A DNA stretch of 52,500 bases from the NCBI GenBank assembly GCA_905221605.1, contig CAJNDS010000001.1, forward strand, positions 1,045,025 through 1,097,524, read 5' to 3'. The DNA is from Symbiodinium natans (taxonomy: Eukaryota > Sar > Dinophyceae > Suessiales > Symbiodiniaceae). A program made the position numbers and the translations under genes. The notes under the pieces were generated by a model that worked only from the letters and a program-made list of their open reading frames with translations, did not search any database and was not told where the DNA came from. Below, piece by piece: positions 18,740 through 29,775 of the stretch; positions within the stretch are counted from its first letter, which is position 1, and each line of letters begins with the position of its first letter.

Positions 18740-19466
18740 TTAGATTTAGGGTTTAGGTTTAGGGTTTAGGGTTTAGGGTTAGTAGGGTTTAGGGTTAGTA
18801 GGGTTTAGGGTTAGTAGGGTTTAGGGCTTAGGGTTTAGTGTTTCGGGTGCTTGGAGGTTCGTGGGTACGTACTTACCCGCCTTCACTGTGCTGTATTGTT
18901 TGACTACAATCAGGGTGGGTAAGGGTTTACTTGGAAGCTCTTTTGACTCAGCAGGTCTACTTAGTAACCCCTACAAACCCAAACCCTAAACCCTAAACCC
19001 TGAACCCTAAACCCTAAACCCTAAACCCTAAACCCTAAACCCACATTACTAACCCTACTTACTAACTTCCAAGTAGGGTTTATGGCTTGAACATGGGACT
19101 GTACCTTGAACCCCTAAGCTGGTACTCTTGGGTTTGGGGGGCCTTTCTTTAAGATTCCTGACTAAACTCATATAAGGCGCATGATTTTGGGTTTAGGGTT
19201 TAGGGTTTAGGGTTTAGGGTTTAGGGTTTAGGGTTTAGGGTTTGTACTAGGAGTACATGAAGGAAACCTTTAGGTACACCCTTGAGGGTGGGAGTCTGAA
19301 CCCCTTGAGGTTTAGGGGCGCGTAGCACTAGAGACGGATCTCTTAGCAGCGACAGTTTAGGGTTTAGGGTTTGGGGTTGAATCAGGGTTAAGGGTTAAGG
19401 GTTAAGGGTTTAGGGTTTAGGGTTCAGGTTTTAGGTTTAGGGTTTAGGGTTTAGGGTTTAGGGCAG
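18740..19466. repeat. Arrays and spacers
   Basis: Arrays at 18745-18840 (includes TTTAGGGTTAGTAGGG units), 18985-19040, 19190-19245 and 19360-19460. 18845-18960 may be a degenerate family-A relative (GCTTGGAGGTTCGTGGGTAC ... TTACTTGGAAGCTC). Confidence 0.7.
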
Positions 19467-19546
19467 GTTGAAGACTACAGCTGATAAGCACCATGGACCT
19501 CTAAGTGCGGTCTTTACTATGGGCGATACGAATCCCACTTCGCAGG
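19467..19546 (+). CDS. Candidate exon, unknown product
   Basis: Plus strand: a TTTAGGG array ends GGGCAG| and LKTTADKHHGPLSAVFTMGD follows, open to TCGCAGG|GTCTAGGG. Both borders are made from near-telomeric sequence. Confidence 0.4.
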
Positions 19547-19559
19547 GTCTAGGGTTTAG

Positions 19560-20559
19560 GAGCCCCCGGATCCGACCCTAAACCCTAAACCCCAAACCCT
19601 AAACCCCAAACCCTAAACCCTAAACCCTAAACCCTTCAAGCCTCAACGAGAACCTCGCTTGGTTGGGGGGGTGGGTCTCTAAAGGCCCAACTGCTCCGAA
19701 GCTTCGTCGCTCTGAGCTTAGGAAGTTCGGTCCACAACATTGAACCCTAGCCCTACACCCTACACCCTACACCCTACACCCTACACCCTACACCCTAAAC
19801 CCCAAACCCTAAACCCTAAACCCTAAACCCTAAACCCCTGCCCAGGACACCGCAAGAACCCCCAAGTTCCCCGTCTAGTTCATGGTTGGAATCGTAGTAA
19901 AAATCTAAATTGATATTCCTTATTGGGTTTAAGTACCCTTGAAAATGTAAAATGATACCCAACTATGACCAAGCCGTTGTCAGAACTACAAACCCAGAGG
20001 GTCCATTTGTAGTACTATTATGGAATTAGGGGTTTTGGGGTCCCGAATTGCATAAAAGTGCTACAGATGGCTTTTCTGGAAAAAAAACCTAACCCCTAAA
20101 GGTCTAAGCCCGCAATGGTGCAACCGGCGTCGGGGTACTTGACCAAGTCACCTAAAGTGAGACAGAAACTTTGGTTTAGGGTTTAGGGTTGAGGGTTGAG
20201 GGTTGAGGATTGGGGTTTCGGGTTCAGGGGCTCTGGTAAAAGTAGGCCCATTATGTAGCTAGAGAACTATCCACGTATAGCATAGCCCCGAAACCAGAAC
20301 CCTAAGCACGAATCGCCCTATCTCCCGGGCCTTTCCGAGCTTCTTTGAGAGGGGGGGGTGCTTTTTTTTTTCAGGAGTTCTGTGTACTATATTTGGGTGT
20401 GCAAACCTTGAACCCTAAACGCTTACCCCGAACTCCCGAACCTTTTCTTCGTTCACTTTAGAGTTCAGGGCCCTAAACCCTAAACCCTAGACCCTAAACC
20501 CTAAACCCTAAACCCTGAACCCCAAAAGCTAAACCCTTTTTTTGGGGGGGGGGGGGTTC
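19560..20559. mobile_element. Arrays, MITE families I and E, small open islands
   Basis: Arrays at 19575-19635, 19745-19835 (CCCTACA units) and 20170-20215. A family-I MITE is at 19876-19972 (TTCATGGTTGGAATCGTAGT ... ATGATACCCAACTATGACC), a family-E copy at 19988-20075. Open plus islands at 19675-19738 (KGPTAPKLRRSELRKFG) and 20105-20172 (PAMVQPASGYLTKSPKV) are weak exon candidates. Confidence 0.5.
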
Positions 20560-20630
20560 GTGTTGAGGGCGCCGAGCACCCCCGCTCCCAGGCACATGTT
20601 GACGATGGTGCGCCGGACGCCCGCCTTCTC
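20560..20630 (-). CDS. Candidate exon, GC-rich minus series
   Basis: Minus strand: TCAGAGCAG| then EKAGVRRTIVNMCLGAGVLG and a possible GA donor (AACAC|GAACCC). 71 nt; the Gly/Val/Leu-rich end could be a membrane or packing segment. The downstream neighbour is a G-run plus array. Confidence 0.5.
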
Positions 20631-20659
20631 CTGCTCTGAGTCCCTTCCACTGTAAGCCC

Positions 20660-21957
20660 TTAGAACCTCTAAGGGGTTTAGGGTTTAGGGTTTAGGGTTG
20701 AGGGTTTAGGGTTTAGGGTTTAGGGTTTGGATTGTAGGATGAATACCACCAAAAAAACCTAACCGTGTTGTGTGGATTCTCGAGGGTCGGTGTAAACCCT
20801 GAACCCTAAACTGTTTAGGAGAACAAGGACAATCCGTCTGATGGCATCTTATCAGGCGTGACTGCCGATCTAGGGTTCAGGAAGGGACTAAACGAGGGGA
20901 CCCTTATAAGGGACCTGTCTGGGGTCATGTGGGGGTTATTTCGGGGCTACTTAGGGATAAAAGGGACTAAAGGAGGGACCCTTATGAGGGACCTGTAGGG
21001 ACTATACACGGTATGGTTTGGGGGTTCTAGAGTGAAATAAGATTAAGGGTCCCTTCTAGGGGTCCCTCCCAATACCCCTTACGTTCAGGGTCCGGAGATC
21101 AGGGTGTAACAACCAAGCCTGCCTTTGTGTAGGTTACTAGGGTTTAGGGTTTAGGGTTTAGGGTTTAGGGTTTAGGGTTTAGGGTTTAGGGCCGAAGAAC
21201 CCGATAAGGGGTCTTTTAGAGGAATAGCCTTCAAGAAGGTAGTTTCTTACCCAGAGGGTCCATCTGTAGTACTGTGATAGAATTCGGTACCCCCCCGAAA
21301 TCATATTTAGTATGGTTTTGGGGTACCTAGGTGCACAACGTACTACAGATGGACCCTCTGGGTAAGGCAACCCTAAACCCCAACCCCTAAACACCCTTAG
21401 CCTTAAACCCTAAACCCTAAACCCGAAACCCTAAACCCGAAACCCTAAACCCTAAACCCTAAGCTGGTTACGGAGAGTTATAGGCTTTAGACATGGTCTC
21501 CTAGTGGCACCCTGCATGCCCCCGACTCCCGGGTTCAAGGCTTTAAGTGCTTGGCTGGATTCGGGCGCGCAGTTGGAGGGTTTAGGGTTTAGGGTTTAGG
21601 GTTTGGGGTTTAGGGTTTAGGGTTTAGGGTTTTGGGGTGTAGGGTTTAGGGTTTAGGGGTTAGAGTTATAGGGTTATAGGGTTATAGGGTTATAGGGTTA
21701 TAGGGTTATAGGGTTTAGGGGGTGTTAGGGTCTTGGGGTTTTAGGGTTTTAGGGTGTTAGGCGGTTCAGGGAGTTACGATCTTAGGGTTTTCGGGGTTTA
21801 GGACCCTAAACCCCTAAACCCCAAAACCCCGAAACTCCTAAACGCTACAAAGCCTATAAACCCTATACACCCTACAAACACTAAACCCCTAAACCCTAAA
21901 CCCTAAACCCTAAACCCTAAACCCTAAACCCTAAACCCTAAACCCTAAACCCCGCAC
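20660..21957. repeat. Arrays, family G repeats and a MITE E palindrome
   Basis: Arrays at 20675-20730, 21135-21190, 21395-21465, 21575-21720 (ending in TTATAGGG units) and 21885-21953. 20880-21070 contains two diverged copies of an AGGGACCCTTATAAGGGACC block. 21250-21365 is a family-E MITE. No gene called. Confidence 0.65.
21250..21365. mobile_element. MITE family E, best copy
   Basis: TIRs TACCCAGAGGGTCCATCTGT at one end and ACAGATGGACCCTCTGGGTA at the other, perfect over 20 bp; inner inverted repeat GGTACCCC / GGGGTACC. Other copies: 23206-23314, 10596-10705, 19988-20075. Confidence 0.85.
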
Positions 21958-22014
21958 TGTGAGCCGCCCCTTCTTGAAGCGCTCCTCGGAGGTGCGGGGA
22001 ATGAGCCCGGCATC
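21958..22014 (-). CDS. Candidate exon, GC-rich minus series
   Basis: Minus strand: AAACTCCAG| then DAGLIPRTSEERFKKGRLT and ACA|GTGCGGGGTTTAGGG. 57 nt, symmetric phase; consensus acceptor. The downstream intron starts with a sense TTTAGGG array, the upstream border is an antisense array. Confidence 0.6.
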
Positions 22015-22019
22015 CTGGA

Positions 22020-23335
22020 GTTTAGGGTTTAGGGTTTAGGGTTTAGGGTTTAGGGTTTAGGGTTTAGGGTGTAGGGTGTAGGGTGTAGGGTTTAGGGGCT
22101 GGAGTTTAGGGTTTAGGGCTTGGGGTTTGGGTGTACCTTAATCTTTTTCCCCTATAACGATATTATACGCCTGATATCGTCCGTATATGCCTAAGTAGCC
22201 CCTAAATACCCAAAGAACCCCTAAGGTCCCTTACAAAGGTCCCTGTCTTAGCCCCTCAAGTCTCAGGCGGCAAACACACCCTAACCTCCAGTCTTCGCAA
22301 GGCCATAGACCGAAATTGCAGGGTTTAGGGTTTAGGGTTTAGGGTTTAGGGTTCAGGGTTTAGGGTTTGGGGTTTAGGGTTAAGGGTCGAGGGTTCAACG
22401 GGTCACACAGGGTTGCTAGTACAGGGCTTATGGACTTTTTAATTGGGAGGGTATATGGTGAACAAGGGAAACTCCCTGAACACTGGAGATCATATCAATT
22501 CTGGAGAATATGCGTCCTTAAGTAAGGGGCTTTCTGGGACATCAAGATCCTGTAGTTGAGAAGATCAGCCGAAAACATGTTAGGATTCTCGCTAGACCCC
22601 ACAAGTACCCAGTAAGCGACCTTAAATCCTGAACCCTAAACCCCAACCCCCAACCATGGTGTGAGAGGCATCCTGGTGTAGGGGTTCGGTGGCGTTAGGG
22701 GTTTACTAGTTCATGGTTGGGGTAGTATTAACAATTTAGGCTTCTGTTCCTTATTGGGTAAGTTTTAGTACCCCTAAACATTTAAAATATTACCCCACGA
22801 TGACCAAGCTTAGGGCTCGGCTCTTTGCGGGTTTAGGGCTACAGGCTGCAGTGATCTGAGAGGTTTGCCACTTGCTAGCCCGGGTATTGCCTACAAATAC
22901 CTAAACTTAGGCAAACACCTGAACAGCCCTGAGCCCCGACTAACCCGAAACACCAACGCCGAAAAACCCCAAGTACCCCACAACAAAAACACCCAAAACC
23001 TGAAAACACTCGAAACCCCAACATACCCGAACCCTGAAATCCGAACTAAGACCCAAACACCTTCAACCACTGATTGCTTACGAACCCCCCCCCCCCCCCC
23101 CAAAAAAAAAAAAATGATACGACTAATAATAATCAGAATCCTGTTTATAAGGGCAAGAAAGGGATTCTCATTTCGTATTTTGTGGAGGTTCTTAAGCAAA
23201 TACTACCCAGAGCGTCCATCTGTGTTACCATTCCTGAATTAGGTACCCCAACACCCTATTGAGTATGGTTTCTGAGTAAGTCCAGAATAGTACTACAAAT
23301 GGGCCCTCTGGGCTAGTAAACCGGGCCGGGCGCAC
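22020..23335. repeat. Arrays, MITE I and E copies, poly-C
   Basis: Arrays at 22020-22135 and 22320-22390. Family-G remnant 22138-22256. Family-I MITE 22703-22812. An A/C-rich stretch at 22900-23080 and a poly-C run at 23086-23101 give an artefactual 125-codon frame. Family-E MITE 23206-23314. Confidence 0.65.
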
Positions 23336-23383
23336 CTCCAAGACACCGCGAATCTCCGTCAGTTGCAGCAAGCCATCACCATC
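23336..23383 (-). CDS. Candidate EF-hand exon, GC-rich minus series
   Basis: Minus strand: ACTCTACTACTAAG| then DGDGLLQLTEIRGVLE and |GTGCGC. 48 nt, symmetric phase. The frame matches a calcium-binding EF-hand loop with exiting helix (D-x-D-G, hydrophobic, Glu at the -Z position). It is the only recognisable domain in the small-exon series. The 3' splice site has a CTACTAAG context. Confidence 0.6.
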
Positions 23384-24088
23384 CTTAGTAGTAGAGTAGG
23401 TAGCTTTAACTTTTTGGGGTTTAGGGTTTAGGGTTTAGAGTTAAGGCTTAGGGTTTCGAGTTATAATCCCCTTATAATCCTGAAGGTTAACCTTTAGTTC
23501 CTCCAGGTTACTGGACAATTAAGACATCCTAGCAGGGAGTCCCACTGTGTAGGGCTCAGTTAGGGAATTTAGGGTTTAGGGTTAAGGGTTCAGGATTAGG
23601 GTTGAGGGTTTAGAGTTGAGGGTTTAGGGGTTTAGGGGTTAGGTTTAGAGTCCACAGGGTTTGGGGTTTGGCTGTTTAGGCGCTTCTATTGTGAGAGTTG
23701 TTGGGCCTTCGAAATCTTGATCTGCAGGGCCAGCCGAGAGCATCGATGACTAACCCTAAACCCTAAACCCTAAACCCTATTTAACCCTAAACCCGAAACC
23801 CTAAACCCTAATTAACCCTAAACCCTAAACCCTAAACCCTAAACCTTTCAAAGAACAACCCCCAAACAAACTCCGGCAAGGCTGCCCCTTACAGGCCCCC
23901 GGGTCGGAATTCTAAAGGATGTGGTTTAGGGTTTTACGGTTTAGGGTTTAGGGTTATCCGGCCCCGGGATTGCCTATCTGTCACTCTCCAGAATCAGGTT
24001 GCGAAAGCAGCTCAGAAAATTCAAGAGCTTATCTTGCTTTGGGGTTTGGGGTTTGGGGTTTGGGGTTTGGGGTTTGGGGTTTAGGGGT
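23384..24088. repeat. Arrays with little else
   Basis: TTTAGGG variants at 23415-23460 and 23570-23650, CCCTAAA at 23750-23850 interrupted by TTAACCC, TTTGGGG at 24040-24090. No gene seen. Confidence 0.7.
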
Positions 24089-24251
24089 TTAAGAACTAGG
24101 CGTTGGATTTACTAACACAAAGGCTCTCCAATTGTGTCGGGTTCGAAGTTGCTGCCTGCCTGAAACTGAAAACATCCTACGAGCCCGTGCAAACCTCGAC
24201 AAGTTCGACAAAGGTTCGGCGATATCCGCCGAAAACCTTTCGGCCTCCACT
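24089..24251 (-). CDS. Candidate terminal exon (strand ambiguous)
   Basis: Minus strand: AAAATCAATAG| then EAERFSADIAEPLSNLSRFA and onward, open to a TAA at 24089. The plus strand over the same span is also protein-like (ENILRARANLDKFDKGSAIS). A poly-C region (24275-24415) follows. Confidence 0.35.
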
Positions 24252-24264
24252 ATTGATTTTGCCC

Positions 24265-25050
24265 GCCTCCCCCACCCCTCCCCCGGGGCTCCCCCCCCCA
24301 CTCCCCCCCCCCCCGCTCTTCCCGCTCCCCCCCCCCCCCCACTCCCCCACACTCCTCCCCCCCCCCCCCCCGCTCCTCCCTCCCCGCCCCCGCTCCCCCC
24401 CCCTCCCCCCAAACAAAAAAAAACACACCCACACACACAAACTCCTACCCACAACGGATACTTAAACAAAAAATGCCTTGAACGATTTCTTCCAGGGGTG
24501 ATTAACAGAACCAAACTCTTACGCTAGGGCATCCAAGCACATTCGTAGACTGGCCCCGAAAAAAGTCAAGGGGTAAAAGCAGGGGCCCTAAAGTTATTCC
24601 CCTGTAAAACCCCTATGTGGACCTTATAGAGTCCTTTTATACCTAAGTAGCCCCCAAATAGTCGTAAATGACGTCCTTTAGCCCCTTGATGAAAGGGTCT
24701 ATAAGCGAACCGAACCCCCCTTAAAAAAAAAAAAAAAAACTTGGCCCCCAGTACCCTTAAACTCCAACTCAAGGGCTCTCAAGGTTAGGGTTTAGGGTTT
24801 AGGTTCTATAGGGTTAAGGGTTAAGGGTTTAGGGTTCATAGGGTTAACGGTTTAGGGTTTAGGGTTTAGGTTTCATAGGGTTAAGGGTTTAGGGTTTATA
24901 GGGTTAAGGGTTAAGGGTTAAGGGTTAAGGTTTTATACGGTTAAGGGTTAAGGGTTTAGGGTTTATAGGGTTAAGGGTTAAGGGTTTATAGGGTATAGGG
25001 TATAGGGTTAAGGGTTTAGGGTTTATAGGGTTAAGGGTTTAGGGTTTAGC
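24265..25050. repeat. C-rich tract, family G, TTAAGGG/TTATAGGG array
   Basis: 24275-24415 is C-rich with no coding case. 24560-24710 is a family-G relative. 24780-25050 is a long array mixing TTTAGGG, TTAAGGG and TTATAGGG, i.e. telomeric units drifting in sub-blocks. Confidence 0.8.
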
Positions 25051-25081
25051 CCCTAAAAACGGGGTTGGTGCCTCGTCGTAC

Positions 25082-25126
25082 CTTGCGAATTCGGTCAGCT
25101 GCTCCTGACGCGACCGGCCCGGCATC
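25082..25126 (-). CDS. Candidate exon, GC-rich minus series
   Basis: Minus strand: AGAGATTAG| ... GCAAG|GTACGAC, 45 nt. Two frames are open (DAGPVASGAADRIRK and MPGRSRQEQLTEFAR), so borders are better supported than frame. Confidence 0.5.
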
Positions 25127-25244
25127 CTAATCTCTATTCCCAAGACCAGTTTAGGGTTTAGGGTTATAGGGTTTAGGGTTTAGGATTTGGGGTTTAGGGT
25201 TTAGGGTGTTTTAGGGTTTTTAGGGTCTAAGGTTTAGGTAGTTC

Positions 25245-25300
25245 TTGTGGTGTTGAGGCTCGCAACTCCTCCCTTTCACTCCGCCGGCGGCCTCCATCGG
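25245..25300 (-). CDS. Candidate exon, Arg/Glu-rich, GC-rich minus series
   Basis: Minus strand: GATGGGTTAG| then DGGRRRRSEREELRASTP, open toward an array. The donor is uncertain (a GA at ACAA|GAACTACC is possible). Confidence 0.45.
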
Positions 25301-25324
25301 CTAACCCATCATGCTGGTGGAGCC

Positions 25325-25927
25325 CTCAAGGCTATAATTTAGGGTTTAGGGTTTGGCGTTTAGGGTTTAGGGTTTGGGGTTTAGGGTTTAGGGTTTGGGG
25401 TTTAGGGTTTAGGGTTTGGCGTTTAGGGTTTAGGGTTTGGGGTTTAGGGTTTGGGGTTTAGGGTTCAGGGTTTGGGGTTTAGGGTTCAGGGTTTGCCAAA
25501 AGGTAACGGGAACTACATGTTTTGAGGTTCCCCCTTATACTGACAGTCCTTAGTAGTGAATTTAATAGGGGGCACTGGACTGCTAGTACAAGAGGGAACA
25601 TCCCAAACATTCTCAAACTATATCTAGTACGCTAGGATTCCAAAACGTAACCTTACTTTGGGGATTCGGGCTTTTAGGGCTTAGGGTTCTTTAAGGCTTG
25701 AGGGGCTTATAGGTCTTGTAGGGGTTACAGGACATAGGTCTTAAGGTTCGGTAGCATTCGGGGCTTTCGGGGCTTAGCTAGAGTTGTTTGGGGTGTTTAT
25801 GAGGTTTCTATGGTTTGATGAACGTCAAGCAGCGCATAGAGGGTTTAGAGCTTAGGGCTTGAGGCCCTGTGGGGCTGATAGGACCCGACTGAGGCCCTAA
25901 AACCCGCAAACACTTAGGGTTTAGGGT
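25325..25927. repeat. TTTAGGG/TTTGGGG array, MITE C, spacer
   Basis: 25330-25495 alternates TTTAGGG and TTTGGGG in a higher-order pattern. Family-C MITE at 25522-25604. 25640-25915 is telomere-like degenerate sequence; no gene seen. Confidence 0.7.
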
Positions 25928-26024
25928 TTAGGGTTTAGGGTTTAGGATTCGAGGCCTGGGGATTTCTGCTTTCCGTGCATTTGTTGCGCCTTTTCCATGC
26001 GCGACCTCAGAGTTTAACAAACGT

Positions 26025-27667
26025 CTACCCGAACAATGAACGTGGAGACGCGTCGGGAAGCTGCACCCCATCCAAACTCTGGAAAAAAACAAACGGCCGA
26101 AGGTCAAGGTCTGTAGGCCGCTGGGAAGCTGCACCCCTTCCAAGCTCTGGTTGAAATCAACGCCGAAGGTCAAGGTCTGTAGGCCGCTGGGAAGTTGCAC
26201 CCTTTCCAAGCTCTGATTGAACCTCCTGCCGAAGATCAAGGTCTGTAGGCCGCTGGGAAGCTGCACCCCTGCCAAGCTCTGGTGGAAAGCATAGCCGAAT
26301 GTCAAGGTCTGCAGGCCGCTCGGAAGCTGCACCCCTGCCAAGCTCTGGTTGAATAAGTCGCTGAAGGTCAAGCTCTGTAAGCCGCTGGGGAGCTGCACAC
26401 CTTCAAAGCTCTGGTTGAGATGATAGCCGAAGGTCAAGGTCTGTAGGCCGCTGGGAAGCTGCACCCCTGCCAAGCTCTGGTTGAACTGATAGCCGAAGGT
26501 CAAGGTCTGCAGGCAGCTGGGAAGCTGCACCCCTGCCAAGCTCTGGTTGAATTGATAGCCGAAGGTCAAGGTCTGTAGGCCGCTGGGAAGCAGCACCCCC
26601 TCCAAGCTCTGTCTGAAGCCGCTGCAGAAGGTTAAGATCTGTATATAGGCCGCTGGGAAGCTGCACCCCTTCCAAGCTCTGGTCGAAGTGGCCGCCGAAG
26701 GTCAATGTCTGTAGTCCGCTCGGAAGCTGCACCCCGTCGAAGCTCTGGTTGAAGCATTCGCCAAAGGTCAAGGTCCGTAGGCCGCTTGGAAGCTGCGCCC
26801 CTTCCAAGCTCTCGTTGAATAAGTCGCCGAAGGTCAAGGTCTGTAGGCCGTTGGGAAGCTGCACCCCTTCCAAGCTCTGGTTGAAGCAGCCGCCGAAGGT
26901 CATGGTCTGTAGGCCGCTGGGAAGCTGCACCCCTGCCAAGCTCCGGTCGAAGGCGTTGCTAAACGTCAAGGTCTGTAGGCCTTTGGGAAGCTGCACCCCT
27001 TCCAAGCTCCGGTTGAAGGTCAAGGTCTGCAGGCCGCTGGGCAGCTGGACCCCTTCCAAGCTCTGGTTACTCCGGTGTAAAACATAGCCAAAGGTCAAGG
27101 TCTGTAGGCCGCTGGGAAGCTGCACCCCTTCCAAGCTCTGGTCGAAGTCGTCGCCGAAGGTCAATGTCTGTAGGCCGCTGGGAAGCTGCACCCCTTCCAA
27201 GCTCCGGTCGAAGTCGTCTCCGAAGGTCAAGGTCTGTAGGCCGCTGGGAAGCAGGCCCCCCTCCAAGCTCTGTCTGAAGCCGCTGCCGAAGGTTAAGATC
27301 TGTAGGCCGCTGGGAAGCAGCACCCCTTCCAAGCTCTGGTTGAAATCACGGCCGAAGGTTAAGGCAACAACGACATCCATGGCATCCGTGTCGTCATTCA
27401 ATCCTGTCTTTTCTAACGCTTGCTTTATACTGCGTGCTGCACGGCCTGCGCCACATCTTTGCACCACGTATGTGAGCTTTTCGTTTTGAAGTTGCTGCGA
27501 CAGCGGCTGGTGCAGTGCGAGGACACCGTCACCCGAAGTCAGCACGAGTGACGCTGCAGGAAGGCCAACACTTTCTGCGACACGTCTCCTGACATCCCGA
27601 CCCGTTTCCGCATCGTCCACATTGGAGCTCGGGACCCGGCAAGGCAGTGGATGGTCAACGGCCGCAT
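26025..27667 (-). pseudogene. FNIP-repeat locus 2, frameshifted
   Basis: Same architecture as genes 1 and 3 (MRPLTIHCLAGS head, linker, 22-residue FNIP units), but the frame breaks three times: a net 4-bp loss in the head between GGGTCC and CAATGTGG (about 27630-27645), a 4-bp TATA gain in a repeat at about 26641-26645 (TGTATATAGG where neighbours read TGTAGG), and a slip at a T7 run near 26085 shortly before the conserved LPD end. Several units are also shortened, such as one reading TFNRSLEG. No intron at either position used in the paralogs. It is either a pseudogene or an error-prone assembly; the TATA gain cannot be explained as a homopolymer error. Confidence 0.75.
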
Positions 27668-28433
27668 GCTGGCGCTTGGCACCCGACCCCCAATTGGGCC
27701 CGCCTCAATGTGCAGGGCGACCCGACAAGACTCAACGAACAATGGCAATGGCGCAGAAGTGAGTGGAAGTTTCAGGTAACTTACGAGCTCTTAACAGGGA
27801 ACGGGGGAATTTGGTACCTCATATCCCCAAGTAACCCCTTCAAGGAATTCTATACGGCAACTAATGAATTCATCAATGGGGCTCCTTGCATGTAGCGTGG
27901 CTTGAGAAAAGCAACCTGATGGAAACACCGTTCATTTTAAGCCACAGGGAATACTGACCAAATATTCGGGGCTTAGGGGGTTTAGGCTTCAGACCTACAG
28001 ACCTGCTTCCGCAGAGTCGCCCCCAAATGCTACACCCTTAAACCCAAATTTAAATCCTAAACCCTAAGCCCCAAACCCCAAACCCTAAACATCCCTAAAC
28101 CCTAAACCCGTCGCGACTTGCTACTAAGCAAGGGATGCGAGGAGGGGCACATGGGAGAAGGCACCCCACTAATCCTGCTACTTGGGACCCCAACACAACA
28201 CGCGTACAAGTTAACAGGATTTGGGTTTGGGTTTAGGGTTTCGAGTTTAGGGTTTAGGGTCTTCACCTTCAGGCTTGGATGTCTCTCGGTATACAAAGAT
28301 GCTCAACAGGCTCAAACCCACATGGCCAAAACTCACAGAAGCTTCTCTTCAGCCCTAAACCCTAAACCCTAAACCCTAAACCCTAAACCCTAAACCCCAA
28401 ACCCTAAACGCTCGGACTAGGCCCGTAAGCCAC
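27668..28433. other. Duplicated 5' flank of FNIP locus 2, arrays
   Basis: 27725-28010 and on to about 28230 aligns with 37235-37800 upstream of FNIP gene 3 (shared blocks TGGGGCTCCTTGCATGTAGC, GGCGCAGAAGTG, AATCCTGCTACTTG, CCCCAACA). Arrays at 28045-28110 and 28350-28410. No ORF conserved between the two copies was found. Confidence 0.65.
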
Positions 28434-28479
28434 AGTCGACTCAAGCTCTGCGAATGCGGCCGAGTCCAGAATTGCAGCG
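28434..28479 (+). CDS. Candidate exon (strand ambiguous)
   Basis: Plus: GTAAGCCACAG| then DSSSANAAESRIAA and |GTTTGGGGTTTGGGG. Minus is open as well (AILDSAAFAELESTVAYG) but lacks an AG at its upstream border. Confidence 0.35.
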
Positions 28480-28544
28480 GTTTGGGGTTTGGGGTTTAGG
28501 GTTTAGGGTTTAGGGTTTGGGGTTTAGGGCTTAGGGTGTAGGAT

Positions 28545-28842
28545 TTAGGGTTTAACAAAACACATGAACAAACAACTATCAACACCCTAAACCCTGAACC
28601 CTTACGTCGTCCCTATTAGGCCCTATTACAGACCTCACGTCAAGCCAGTCCCAGCGTAGCCCGCGTGTTGCGCACCCCCCCCCCCCCCCCCCCCCCGGGC
28701 CCACCCCGCCGGTTAAAGCCCCAATCCCCAAACCCTAAAGCCCTAAACCCCGACAACCCAAAGCCCTGAACCCCAAACCCAAAAACCCAACACCGTAAAC
28801 CCTAAAACCCAAAACCCAAAACCCCTAAACAAAAGCCCTCAT
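28545..28842. repeat. C-run and CCCTAAA/CCCAAAA relatives
   Basis: C20 run at 28676-28696. A possible plus exon lies at 28642-28680 (after CTATTACAG). Otherwise low-complexity telomere derivatives. Confidence 0.6.
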
Positions 28843-28936
28843 TAACTCTCCTCTGGGAACCCAACGTCGCCATAATTCCATTTTGGGTCACATCAACAAC
28901 AGAAGAAACCCTTTCCATTCCTCTCCCTGAACCCTA
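28843..28936 (-). CDS. Candidate exon, unknown product
   Basis: Minus frame SGRGMERVSSVVDVTQNGIM continues to an array; internal AG at GGAAAG|. The plus strand is also open (LINSPLGTQRRHNSILG), so strand is only moderately supported. Confidence 0.4.
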
Positions 28937-29109
28937 AATCCTAAACCCTAAATCTTAAGCCTTAAGCCCTAGACCCCCTAAACCCCCTAAAACCCCCAAA
29001 ACCCCCTAAACCCCCTAAACCCCGCAAACCCCCTAAACCCTAACCCCAGACCCTGAACCCTAAACCCTAAACCCTAAACCCTAAACCCCAAACCCTAAAC
29101 CCTAAACAC

Positions 29110-29175
29110 GGTGGGAGCTTGGGGTTCCTCATCCTTCAGGCGGATCATGTCGGCAATGCGCTCGCCTGACCGCCG
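29110..29175 (-). CDS. Candidate exon, GC-rich minus series
   Basis: Minus strand: GAGCGTGCAG| then RRSGERIADMIRLKDEEPQA and ACC|GTGTTTAGGG. 66 nt, 22 codons, symmetric phase, helical and charged. The donor merges into a sense TTTAGGG array. Confidence 0.6.
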
Positions 29176-29184
29176 CTGCACGCT

Positions 29185-29775
29185 CACCAATCATCAAGGA
29201 GGGTTTAGGGCTTCGGGTTTAGGCTTTAGGGTTTTAGGGTTTCGGGTTTAGGGATTTGGGGTTTAGGGCTTAGGGTTAAGGGGTTGTAGGGTTCTTCTGC
29301 GGGCTTCTAGGGTTGTAGGGATTCAATTGGGTGTTTAGGGTTCTCCGGAGTTAGGGTTCCAGGGTTTACGCTTTTTAGCCCTGAGGGTTTAGGGTTGCAG
29401 GGGATGGGCTTTCTTTATCCCTGTGCATGCAGGGGTCCAATTCCTGTGTCCGAAGGGTTTCTAGTTCTAGCAACCGAATTCATAAAATCCGTGGAAGTAG
29501 ACGGTAGAAGTTTGGGTCATGGAGCTTTGGGGGTTCTCCAATAATACCCTACAGCCTCAGTGATTGGATAACCACAAACCCCGAGCCCAAACACCAAACC
29601 CTCAAACCCTAGAGTTACATGGGCGGGTTTTGAAATTAAGGGGTGCCTTATTGGGATCCTTATTATAAGGGAATCCTACTATTCGGGGGTCTATATGCCT
29701 AAACCCTAAACCCTAAACCCTAAACCCTAAACCCTCAACCCTACAGTATACCCTAAACCCTAAACCCCACATTAC
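29185..29775. repeat. Degenerate arrays and spacer
   Basis: Irregular TTTAGGG relatives at 29200-29400, CCCTAAA at 29697-29770. Nothing gene-like with borders. Confidence 0.6.

Noticed and set aside
22865-23242. 125-codon frame with Asn/Thr/Pro-rich sequence
   Set aside because: Low-complexity A/C-rich DNA plus a C-run; overlapping open frame on the opposite strand.
24103-24527. Pro-rich and Gly-rich long frames
   Set aside because: The C-run part is an artefact; only the first 160 bases are kept as an ambiguous exon.
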